Shown here: positions 54,484 to 64,000 of the stretch, piece after piece | How positions within the stretch are numbered: position 1 is the stretch's first letter | Layout: the number at the start of each line of letters is the position of its first letter | NCBI GenBank assembly: GCA_963693315.1 | Contig: OY856188.1 | Span: forward strand, 270,439,114 to 270,503,113 | DNA: 64,000 nucleotides | Source: Diogma glabrata | Taxonomy: Eukaryota > Arthropoda > Insecta > Diptera > Cylindrotomidae | Direction of reading: 5' to 3' | Translations under genes and position numbers: made by a program | The notes under the pieces: model-generated | Database searches by the model: none | What the model was told of the DNA's origin: nothing | What the model saw: the letters and a program-made list of their open reading frames with translations, nothing else

Positions 54484-55823
54484 TGTAATTAAAATTAATA
54501 AGAATATCTAAATTAGTGTTAAATATTTTAATTAATTAAAATAATTAGTAATAATAAAAAAATTTCAAATTGACTATTTTTTAATAAATTTTTAAAAATT
54601 TTAAAATTATTTAAAATTTCAAGACAAAAAATGCAAAATAGAAAAAATAGTATAAAAAACTCGTTTCATAAGACGTTTTATCGCAGTTATCCTTTAGAAA
54701 ACTCCCCGCTGCGAGGGTCGTTTTCAAAGCAGATTGCGTGCAATAAAATCGTCGATTATGAAACTAGTTTCTTAATATACTATTACCAAACTATTAATCT
54801 CTAGCTGCCTTAGTCAGTTCAATATTTAACATGCGATCTAAACTTCAAAACTGGTATTTCAGTATGCTATTCGGCATACCCACTATATTGATATATAAAT
54901 CGGTATTGTAGTGAAGACATTTGTAAACGAATTACGTCTGAATTTGTACTGCAAAAAGCTTCAGCAAATCCAAATAATGTTCCATAGCCAATTATTTTAC
55001 TTTATTTAGAGATTGACTCATTTTACATTGTTTACGAAAAAATACTTAAAAGCACTAAATTTTGCATGTCCACTTGACAAAGCAACGGTTTTTAACAATT
55101 TAAACCCGAAACTGATAATTATAAGCTAATTTTATACAAATTTTTAGATGGCTGCTGAGTTATACAAGATTGCCTATTGAAGTTTAGAGAACTTTATATG
55201 GATTACAACAAAGCCTGCAAATGCCTAGATGAATTAGAATCCAGACTTGCTTTTTAAGGAAGTTACGGAAATATTACTTTACATAGCACCTGTCAATCCA
55301 AATCGTACTCCAAACTTAAAGAATTTTACAAAAATGTTATAATTGCTCAGAACACATTGCACATCAATAAAAATTGTTTGTCACAAAATAACAATAGAAT
55401 ATAAGATTTCTGTATGCTCCAAACAAATGGGAATCACGTTCACATTCAACTATTGTAATGATATATTGGTATTTTTCAAACAAAATAAACACAACATGGT
55501 ATGATGCATGCTCTACCTTTTACAACGCATCCACCGATTTCTGGGTTCTCAAAGTGTGAATACTAAATATTAGTATTATTTTAATCATTGACAAAACTAT
55601 TAAATTGATCGTAACAGACCAAACAAAATTTACCCATTATCATCAATTATACAAATTAAATTGTATACATATATGGATCAAATTCATTCAAAACTTCTAT
55701 ATGTCAAAGGTTTTTATTAAGGTGGAAACATTTGTTCAAACATGTAAAAAATTTTAAATTAATCCAATGAATTATTTGTGATATAACATCACTCCGACGG
55801 AAGTTATCCCATCAAGAATAATA
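54484..55823. other. AT-rich spacer
   Basis: No gene or repeat boundary is recognised. The only denser stretch is 54700-54750. Confidence 0.45.
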
Positions 55824-56364
55824 AGACTGAATCTAACAAAATGTGGCGTGCAATTTATCAAATTTTTTTGCTATCCATACAATTGTCGATCGATCTAGTT
55901 TCGAACCGATAAGAAATTTTTATTAAACTTTTAAAATCTATATCATTCTCATCAGGGCTAGTCGATTAGATACACTACCAAAAAAAGTTAACGCTTATGA
56001 ACCAAAATTGGTTTACTATTCTAGCGAAGGATAAGAAAACAAAAACTTTCATAAACATATGTTTATTAGATTCAGGTTTAGTCAATTTATTTCTCTAGTT
56101 GACTAAACCTGAATCTAGTAAATATATGTTTATGAAAGTTTTTTGTTTTCTTATACTTCGCTAGAATAGTAGACCAATTTTGGTTTATAAGCCTTAACTT
56201 TTTTTGGTAGTGTTGAATCTAGTCGGCTAGCCCTGATGAGAATGATATATTTTTTTAAAGTTTAATAAAAAATTCTTATCGGTTCGAAACTAGATCGATC
56301 GACAATTGTATGGATAGCAAAACAATTTCATAAATTGCACACCATATTTTGTTAGATTCAGTCT
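55824..56364. repeat. 541-bp palindrome
   Basis: Arms of about 255 bp pair around a short centre (about 56080-56100, itself GTCAA...TTGAC-like). Ends read AGACTGAATCTAACAAAAT and its complement. Shared inner blocks are CTAGTCG(G/A)(C/T)TAG, GAAACTAGATCGATCGACA and TGTTTATGAAAGTTTT. No target duplication was seen. One arm alone is found at 47889-48092. Confidence 0.92.
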
Positions 56365-59180
56365 GCATAAAGCTCCGGACGATCTGAATCATGTTCAGCA
56401 ATAGATAGAAAGATTTGAAAACAATTTGAAAAGAAAAAAGAATTTCAATAAAAGAAAATATTCTAGTCTAACAGATTTGATATGCTTATGAATCGGATTG
56501 AAAGGAGAAATAATAGGTTAGTTTTTTTATCTATCGCTAATGTCTGTGATATTTGTTCCAATTTGTACGAACAACGTTTTGTTATCCGTATTGATCCATA
56601 TATTTCTATACTTTTTCACATTTTCACCTTTTCACTATATTATAGTCTTTTCGAAATATTTCTGGTATTTTAATTGGCTCAGTTTTATTTAATAGTGGTT
56701 TGTGGTTTTGTAGAATTTTTCTGTTTCAAATAATATTAATATTTCACATGCTGGTACAATGTGATATGATATTCGCTTACAGAGTAACTAAATCGTTATC
56801 TGCTGGCATCATAGTAGAAAGAGTTTAATTTTTTTTACATTTTTATTTGATGTTCTAGATTCAACTTTATTGTTGTTTTTGTTGATGTTATTGTTGCTTT
56901 TAACTTGTTTTGTTGTTTAATCAATGCTTGTTAAATTGATTTCATGTAGGTGGTGTTTTTTTTATAATGAATTCTTGGAAAATTTCTGTTCTTTGAAACT
57001 GTTTTTTTAAGAACTAGGTTTCTGTGGCGTTTATTCGGTGTGGGTTTCTAGACTATTTTTGTGTTTTGTGAAGATTTGAATATGTTTTGATTTTTAAACT
57101 CTTGCTACTTAGTTTTAATTTTTAACTCTTGTTATCTTTATCCTTATATTGTATTGTCACTGATGATGCAATCCAAAACATATGTTATTTGATTATATCT
57201 TGTGTATAAATATAATTTTGCATATATGTTCTGTTAACTGCTCTTGAATAGCCATGGCATCGAAATAAAAAAAAACAATTGGCTGAGTATCTATTCAATA
57301 GTAGATTCAATTTCGATGAGCCACTTATCATCCCAACCTTCGTAAGCTCTATGTAACTACAAACGGATGTTATCAAAAACAAACAAATGTCAACAATCTT
57401 GTATTGTTGACTGAAACAGAAACAAGCATACCATTTATAAAAGAATTTTATGACAGAAGAAATTTGTAGTTTGTACTACAAGTGAAAGTTTTAGTTCAAA
57501 ACAAAAATAACTTTTTTCTTTTAAGTCTTAAAAACAAAAACCAGTGTTAGATTTCATAATAAAAATAAATTTACATTAATTTTAATTTGCTATAAAATTG
57601 TATGGCAAAATATTTATGTATTTATCAGCAAAATTCTAGCAACAATAATTCAAAAGAATATTTTTGTCAAATAAAATTAATAAAAGTAGTTCTTTTATTG
57701 AAAAATTACAATGTGTCAGCAATTGAAAGTAATTTTTTAAATTTATTAAATTTGCTGAGTTAAAGGTAGAATGTTTGTAATGTAAATGAATATCGTTACT
57801 ATTTGAGTAAAACGGATACTATGATTGACTAATATCATGTTTAACAATATTCAATCAATTTTATACTCGATGATCCACAGAAGATAAATATGAGCCATAG
57901 AACGTTTCTTCCATTATGGAATAAGCCGGATGTTGCAAAAATTGTTAAGATATAATATAACTGGTTTTTGACAACTTCGACGTAATGTTTCTCGGGCTAC
58001 CGATTTTCAGGGTAAAAATCTCCGAAGGATTCTATATAGATATATTAAAAAAAAGTTCTGAACCTCCATATGATATTCATCCATATGAAAAAATAAGTTT
58101 TCTAAAAGAAACCTTTAAGTTTTGGTATTAACTATCTCATTTTCTTTAAAAAAAAATTTCACATAAAATACTTCAAAAACATTCATTCTAATCAAACTCT
58201 ATCAAACGAAAACTTGGCACCATGGACTATGGTGCACCACTAGCACTAACTGGATTCAGTGAACTGAAGTGCTATAACAACAAGGGTATATGATCCGTCA
58301 AAATCCTAAGATGGAGAACAAAATTTAAAACCATTCCAATCCACCACGAACTAGTTATAGACGACTAAGCTGAGCAACGCCAGTTCACACAAAAGTTATC
58401 GCAAGAATACCAATTACCACAAGAAGGTTCACTCCAACCAAAAGTATCACGAGACTGTCATGGAACTCTACCAAACGTCAAGCGTTTTAAGGTCCCTGTC
58501 GCGATCGCTCACAGATATCACCGTCCGTCAGATAACACCGTAAACTTAATTACGATAACACCTTCTTGAGTTCCAAACAGCTCAATGAGGTCAAGAACCA
58601 GTTAATGGATCTAATAGTTCAGAATTCGAAAAAATCAAACCTCTTTTTGAAAGCTGCCACCATTGGCATAGTTCGATATGGTTAAAATTTACCATAAATA
58701 AATAACTAAAGTAAGTGGCGTTCAAATAATCATACATATCAGAAATGGACTCGACTAAATTTATTTTATTCCAAGTACTAACAATATTCTGGACATCCAG
58801 TATTCATAGACTAACAACAAAAGATTAAGAAGTAAGGACTAAAAACCACTCTCAGTTGATATTTTTCTCTGGTGTGGCAACAACTAAAATTGCGTTTTTT
58901 CCACTAACTGAATTCCTATTTTTAGAGATTTACTCTAACATCGAGAACTTAATCATTCATTACTATTTATCTACGGAAACTTCTATGACGACTATCCCTA
59001 AAATTCTTCAACATAGAATACCAATTAAATAATACTGCCGATTTTAGAAAACAAAAGAAAACATAGATGGGTATTTATACAACATATCCTCAAGATAATT
59101 TAGGTGCGAATGATAATATCAACTCCATTATGGAGCTTGACAAACAACCATCTTTTTCTTGCTTTTAGTAAGTAGTTTTG
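56365..59180. other. Spacer
   Basis: Mostly AT-rich. Positions 58200-58690 are richer in GC and free of simple repeats, with a frame ending DNTFLSSKQLNEVKNQLMDL (about 58550-58611), but stops interrupt it and no family is recognised. Possibly a fragment of an element's gag-like gene or a decayed host exon. Confidence 0.35.
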
Positions 59181-59450
59181 TCTGGCCCGGCTAGTTCAGT
59201 CTGTAGAGCCGGAGTCTTTATCTCAGGGTTTGGGTTCGAATGTAATTAGTCAGACCTTCATCTTTCGTCCTGTCCTGCAATGGGTAAGTTATTTATTGAT
59301 GCCAACTGTACTTTAACTACCCATCTTCTCTATATTATAGCGTAGATCGAAAATGTATGTATACATTTGTAAAAACATTTCAACCTACTTGTTTGCAAAA
59401 ACATAATTATTTAAAATATTTCTTACGAGTACATTTGACACTTTCGGGAA
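59181..59450 (+). mobile_element. tRNA-Lys-derived SINE, copy 2
   Basis: The head reads TCTGGCCCGGCTAGTTCAGT, then TGTAGAGCCGGAGTCTTTAT and CTCAGGGTTTGGGTTCGAAT. This is close to a lysine tRNA, with A-box and B-box in place. Unlike a tRNA gene it lacks a paired acceptor end and runs into a body shared with copy 1 (TCCTGTCCTGCAATGGGTAA, GTATGTATACATTT, CATAATTATTTAAAATATTT, GACACTT). No clean target duplication was seen. Confidence 0.9.
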
Positions 59451-60023
59451 AACCGTTTTTAATATTCTTTTTATTTTCCCTTTAACAGAATTTAAGTTTT
59501 TTTGTTAATTTTTTTTTGTGAACTTGTTTTAATATTCAAAGAGTTGGGGTTGGAGAACTTGAAACAGGCCGTACAAAGGTGGATTGAAAAGGCAAATTTG
59601 AGACGGCTAGAATACTGTTAGGGAAGATGTCAGGAGCATGGGAGATGTTAGGAGCATGCATTTTAATTTAATTTATTAATTTAAAATTTCTTGTAAAGAG
59701 GTTGGTGTGCAGAACTTTCGCTCAAGTAAGCTAGCGGCGTGGTGTATTTCGCGTGTACCGAACAACTGGTGGATTTTTTCGGCCCACCAGACAAACTTAA
59801 CATTGCAGATCAATCTAAGCTCTCCACTTAGCATCCAAAAAAAATCAGAAATGTACATTGGTGAAACAGCCACGAACAACTGCCTTTAACAATAGGCTCT
59901 AACGAATTGTCATACAACAAATAATCAATAAGGTGCCGGAGGAGATAATTCTGTGGTACAAAAGATAGTATATCTATACAAAAGAAAGTTTTTCCTATGT
60001 TCATTAGTTTTTTTTTTGATTTA
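59451..60023. other. Spacer upstream of the copia element
   Basis: No full 5' LTR start (TGTTAGAAATTG, as at 63543) was found here, so the 5' LTR is truncated. Two overlapping opposite frames at 59676-59889 are unsupported. Confidence 0.4.
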
Positions 60024-60157
60024 TTTTTCTTTAAAATATATCATTCCAAATTGAAAAGAGCTATGGGCCTATAGCTAATTTGTATTGGAATAATCATCGA
60101 GAATTATCAACGAGTAACGACATTTCGCACATTATTATTCAATTATTTTGTTGAATA

Positions 60158-60841
60158 ATGGCTGAGAGTGAAAACGCTGTAAATCAGAAAATTGTTGTCC
60201 ACAATGGTGGATATTCAAGGGAAAAACTGGTTCGTTCGGAAAATTGATATACCTGGAGTTTCGGGATGAAAACCCGATTAGAAATGAAAGACGTGTGTGC
60301 ATGCGTTTTGGGCAATTGTGCTGAGGCCAATAAGGAGAAACAAGGAAACAAACAAACTGAGGAAATTTGGAATAAATAGAAGAGCCTCTTCCAAGATTCA
60401 AGATTGGAGCGTTGAGTAGGACTATTACAGGAGTCCAATGTCCAATTAGTTGAATGTAAATCCTTAGAAGATTACGTTTGCCAAATTGTATCAACTGCGA
60501 ACAAGCTGACTAGCATTGGTTTTGCTGTTGCGGACAAACGGATTAGAAACCTTCTTCTTAAGGGATTGCCAGATGATTACAAGCCAATGGTGATGAGTAC
60601 CGGGGCTTTGGGAATACGGATATCTGCCGACAAAATCAAAATAAAACCCTTACAGGATATCAAGATGGAATCGTCAAATTATAGTAGTCAATCCAGTAAA
60701 TCCTTGTATACATCAAAACCGAAGAAGTTCCATAAACGTTTCAAGCAGAAGAAAGAACAAAACGGAAACAACAATAAGTTAGGAGTTCAGTATTACAATT
60801 GTAATAGTATTGGACATAATACTACTAATTGTTCCTCGTGA
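60158..60841 (+). pseudogene. gag: copia gag
   Basis: ATG at 60158 starts MAESENAVNQK, and stops appear from 60245 on. Around 60450-60590 the frame reads CKSLEDYVCQIVSTANKL and LLLKGLPDDYKPM, the usual copia Gag (UBN2-type) pattern. The C-terminal frame 60566-60841 is basic (KKFHKRFKQKKEQ) and ends with a CCHC-type zinc knuckle, YYNCNSIGHNTTNC, whose first Cys is now Tyr. The protein would form the particle and bind element RNA. Confidence 0.85.
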
Positions 60842-61819
60842 AGTGTTCAAAATTATTATGTAAAAAACAAAGAGGTAAAGCAGATTTCAGTAAACCAGAC
60901 ACATGGTATGGACAGTGGCGACAGTGGCGCCTCAGCACACATGTCGTATAATGCATCTTTGTTTGAGTCGATTGCGAAGTATGACGATGAAGTTACAATT
61001 GCTGATAACATTTCATTGAAGGCTGTTGGAAAAGGTGACATTAAGTTGAGTTTGACTACTGAAGATCAAATAACTGTCAAGGATGTCATCCATGCTCCTT
61101 AACTTTCAAATAATCTGCTTTTTGCCAGTCAAGTAACAAAGAAAGGAAATAAGATTTTATTTCAAGGAGAAAGCTGTAAAATCTATGATGATAATGCAGA
61201 TCTACTCGCTACCGCAAGCAAATTGAAGGCATGTACATTCTTAATATGAAACAACAAGAATTGATGTGTTCTGCTGCTTCTAAAGTCGACAATTCTAGTT
61301 TTCCTTCGAGTAACAAAATTTCTTCGAGAGTTTTAGAGGTCGTAAATTCAGATGTCGGTTGACCTATAGAAGTTCGATCAATTGCTGGGAGCATCTGCTT
61401 CTTAACATTTATCGATGACTTTTCTAGGAAGATTTTCATTTACAGGCCTATGCTGAGAATCAAAGCGGACAGCGATTGAAAATTATTCACTCTGATAATG
61501 GGACAACATTTATAAGCCATGAGCTTTCAACTGACCTCGATCGTTGTGGAATTCTGTGCCATCAGAAAACTGTGCCATTTACCCAGAGCAAAATGGATTA
61601 GCAGAGCCAGGACTTGGAAAACAATTTTGGGCTGAAGCGGTCAACACAGCAACATCCTTCTGGAAAACTCCAGAAGAAATGTGGTCCGGTGTAAAACTAA
61701 GCGTGGCTCATTTAAAGATTTTTGGTTGCGTAGCCATGTCGCATATTCCGAAGAAGAAACGAACTAAGTGGGACCCAAAAGTGGAACGTTGTTTCCTGGT
61801 GGGATATTCTGAGACTTGA
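60842..61819 (+). pseudogene. pol: copia protease and integrase
   Basis: The frame at 60908-61102 contains DSGASAHMSYN, the catalytic Asp motif of the copia protease. It then gives VTIADNISLKAVGKGDI and a stop where IHAPNLS.NLL would continue. Integrase parts follow in other frames: FIDDFSRKIFIY near 61410, then an abrupt jump to NQSGQRLKIIHSDNGTTF near 61460-61515, so a section is lost between them. EQNGLAE and FWAEAVNTATSFW with RTKWDPKVERCFLVGYSE lie at 61570-61819. The catalytic region between the two Asp residues is thus damaged. Confidence 0.88.
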
Positions 61820-61929
61820 ACTTGTTATTGTGAGCAGGCAACAAGGCGTTTTTATTGAGCAACAGTTCATGAGCGTCAGCGAATCTATAGCAACGACATC
61901 AAGTTCTGTATCTGACGATCTGTGTCCTA

Positions 61930-62940
61930 TTGCCGATGTGGAAGAAGAACCTGCGATTTATTAACAAACTGCTACTAATGAAGTTCACATTGAAGACGTA
62001 CCTGATCACTCATTGTCATTTTCCTCCTTCGATGAAAATACCAATGAAGTGGGAGAACCTATACCGGAACTTGCTCAAAATCCTGAGCTACCTGTTTTTC
62101 GAAGAAGTGTTCGAATTGCAAATAGTGAAACTAAACACTATAACTACGTAGTCGCCACAATTCCAGAAGATAATCCTGTCAATGTAAAAGAAGCCATGGA
62201 AGGACCTGAAAAATCCAATGGGCTCGAAGCAATGAACAGTGAGGTTGAGAATGAAACGTGAAGTTTTGTATATTTACCTGATGGGAAGTCAAAGTCAACT
62301 CTCAAAACCAAATGGATCTTCAAAAAGAAATGTGAAGCAAACAGCCAGGTTCTTTATAAGGCCCGCCTTGTTGCCAAAGGCTACAGTCAAGAAAAGGGGA
62401 TAGACTGCGAGGAAACGTACTCACCAGTTGTAAGGTACACATCTATTCGTTTCTTGATGGCGCTTGCTGCTAAATACAATTTCGACATACAACAAATGGA
62501 TGCAGTCACCGCCTTTTTACAAGGGAAACTAAAGGAAGATGTGTAAATCGAACAGTCAGAGGGTTTTCGTAATGAATCTGGACATATATTCAAACTACAA
62601 AAAGCAATTTATGGTTGAAGCAATCCAGTCTGGTTTGGAATCAGAAACTAGATAATGCTTTGAAGAACAATGGATTGAAACGTTTAAGTGTGGATCCATG
62701 TATCTACTATAAAAGAGATGGCTCCAAGATGACATTTTTAGCCATTTATGTGGATGACATCTTGATATTCACCAACGATGTAAGCTATTGTAACCAGCTC
62801 AAGAAGAAACTGATGAAGCAATCCAAGATGAAGTTTCTTGGGAAGGCGAAGCAGTGTCCTAGACTCGAATTACTCGTGCTATCGGAGACCTACATCTGGA
62901 TCAGGAGAAGTACATTCAAGAGTTCTTAAACCGATTTAAC
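61930..62940 (+). pseudogene. pol: copia reverse transcriptase
   Basis: After a linker with the VFRRSVRIANSETKHYNYV-type segment, the RT begins near 62310 with WIFKKKCEANSQV and ARLVAKGYSQEKGIDCEETY. It continues to QQMDAVTAFLQGKLKEDV, ending at a TAA near 62544. The next part holds HIFKLQKAIYG, then frameshifts to LVWNQKLDNALKNNGL. The active site is AIYVDDILIFTND (about 62740-62780). The YVDD box is intact, in contrast to the YFDD of the copy at the window start. Confidence 0.9.
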
Positions 62941-63033
62941 GTAAAAGAAAGCAATGCTGTTAGTACTCCATTAGACGTGAACTAAAAATTAAGGTAGGAC
63001 CTATCACCGAAGACAGCAAAGGAACAGTCTGAG

Positions 63034-63548
63034 ATGAAGAAGATTCCGCACCAACAGGCGATTGGAACCTTGTTATTTGCAGCAAGCTGCAGTCGACAAG
63101 CAGTAAATCACATTCGTAAGCTCAATAACAATCCGGGAATGCAACACTGGAATGCAGTTAAAAGGGTGTTGAGATACTTACAAGGAACCAAGACTGCAAA
63201 GCTGACATTTAGCAACAAAGGAAATTCTGATTTTTTGGCATATTCGCCATAAATATGGAGTTGAACTTGCATAACAATGAAGAGAAACCGACTACCATAT
63301 TTTGCGACAGTAGAAGTGCTGTCCATTTAGTTGCAACATCAAGCTACCATCCCAGGACCAAGCACATCGACATGCGTTACCACTTCATATGGGAAAAGTA
63401 TGAACTTGGACTCATTAAATTTTCAAGTGTTGGAACAAAAGTGATGATCGCTGATAATCTAACAAAAGGAGTTGTTAAACCAAAACATCTTTTTTGCTGG
63501 AAGAACATGGGACTTGTTTTCAGAACCAGGTTCATGTGGGGGTGTTAG
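63034..63548 (+). pseudogene. pol: copia RNase H domain, internally deleted
   Basis: The first frame reads QAIGTLLFAASCSRQAVN and HWNAVKRVLRYLQGTKTAKL, the connection region. Near 63245-63260 it passes directly to EKPTTIFCDSRSAVHL, so the CDADWAGD and SSTEAEYMA section is missing. The remainder has RTKHIDMRYHFIWEKYE, GTKVMIADNLTKGV and the C-terminus, ending with TAG at 63546 just inside the 3' LTR start. Confidence 0.9.
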
Positions 63549-63680
63549 AAATTGTGAACCTGTATTATTTTAATCATAGCATTTAGGTTTTTCTTTAAAA
63601 TTTATCATTCCAAATTGAAAAGGCTTCTTCTTTAATGTTGCTCTGCCTATAAGTTCTCCCCACCACATTTTTTAAACCTT
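63543..63680 (+). repeat. 3' LTR of the copia element, partial
   Basis: Begins TGTTAGAAATTGTGAACCTG. The stretch 63588-63622 also occurs at 60024-60057, which identifies it as LTR. The right boundary is not visible. Confidence 0.7.
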
Positions 63681-64000
63681 CTAGAATACTTCTATATTTA
63701 ATATTCGAAGCTTTACTTAACTTATCTTAACGACTCTCGATAAAACTTCCGAAATAAGGCTAGCGAAGTTAAAGGTGTCATTGGGATTGGAGTAGTTTCG
63801 GTTGTAACTGTTTCAAGTTCTTATAGAAGCCTATAATGACCCCTGAATGACCCCTGCATACTCTAAAAAAGCTTCAATACCAAGATCTCTAGAAGTTTAA
63901 CCAAAACTGTTTAGCGAAAATGACAGATGTTAAGTTGACGGAAACTATTGCTTCTACTATTTCAACTATAGAAGCTTATTGGAAATTGAATATGCGACGG
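63681..64000. other. Spacer at the window edge
   Basis: No recognised feature. A short direct repeat, AATGACCCCTG, occurs twice at 63835-63857. Confidence 0.4.

Larger units (their letters stand above)
60024..63680 (+). mobile_element. Ty1/copia retrotransposon, near full length but dead
   Basis: Gag, protease, integrase, reverse transcriptase and RNase H follow in copia order. LTR-like sequence lies on both sides: 60024-60057 matches 63588-63622 (TTTTCTTTAAAAT(A/T)TATCATT). The 3' LTR begins TGTTAGAAATTGTG at 63543 after a G-rich tract; its end is not clear. Most of the 5' LTR is missing. Many stops, frameshifts and at least two internal losses (integrase and RNase H) show it cannot move. 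Confidence 0.92.

Noticed and set aside
59181..59250. A functional tRNA-Lys gene
   Set aside because: The head is lysine-tRNA-like, but the acceptor stem is not closed and the sequence continues into a body shared with 39448-39733, so it is a SINE.

Overview
This window looks like gene-poor, AT-rich nuclear DNA of an insect or another arthropod. Two things point that way: tRNA-headed SINEs, and a mixture of Ty1/copia, RTE/CFDP2-like and other non-LTR, Penelope-like, hAT and Mutator-like relics. There are no bacterial operons, ribosome binding sites, rRNA genes or CRISPR arrays. No complete, intact protein gene was found. Almost every recognisable coding region is a broken transposon gene, and the many short open frames are mostly shadows of AT-rich or microsatellite DNA. 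I cannot name the species.

Layout. 1-1322: 3' half of a Ty1/copia element with its right LTR. 1428-1927: fold-back MITE. 2386-2890: first member of a GATCCGG-rich repeat family. 4130-4650: a long (TA)n tract inside ATCGAT repeats. 5010-5114: 44-bp palindromic tandem repeat. 5350-6704: fold-back element with an AAATA-type core. 7990-9010: nested inverted repeats. 9170-9435: 35-bp tandem array. 11115-12480: internally deleted RTE/CFDP2-like retrotransposon. 12590-13080: hAT transposase relic. 14850-15720: two minisatellites. 16638-16820: Penelope-like GIY-YIG remnant. 18200-20094: decayed non-LTR retrotransposon. 20103-21902: element with about 500-bp inverted arms. 22803-25728: a decayed gene for a PIN/XPG-like nuclease with a C-terminal CXC (Cys8) domain, beside three repeats of about 265 bp. 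25770-26603: non-LTR endonuclease relic. 26743-27655: tandem repeats joined to a long hairpin. 30419-31489: more GATCCGG-family elements. 31866-36861: a 5.0-kb hAT element with an exact 8-bp target duplication, holding a nested hAT MITE with its own exact 8-bp duplication. 37015-41140: smaller elements, including a tRNA-Lys-derived SINE. 43002-44434 and 53107-54480: two copies, in opposite orientation, of a TWA-flanked element with long terminal inverted repeats and a TAA microsatellite core. 44999-45092: a candidate host exon on the minus strand. 45862-46592: Mutator-like fold-back with a 10-bp target duplication. 55824-56364: a 541-bp palindrome. 59181-59450: second copy of the tRNA-Lys SINE. 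60024-63680: a near full-length but dead Ty1/copia element.

The transposon genes do not work together as a pathway; the window is a record of successive insertions. The best candidate for living host sequence is the 94-bp exon at 44999-45092 on the minus strand. It is fully open, has consensus splice sites, and resembles the start of a Myb/SANT-like DNA-binding domain. If it is real, much of the surrounding DNA may be intron of that gene. The least familiar coding relic is the PIN/XPG-like plus CXC gene with its repeats.
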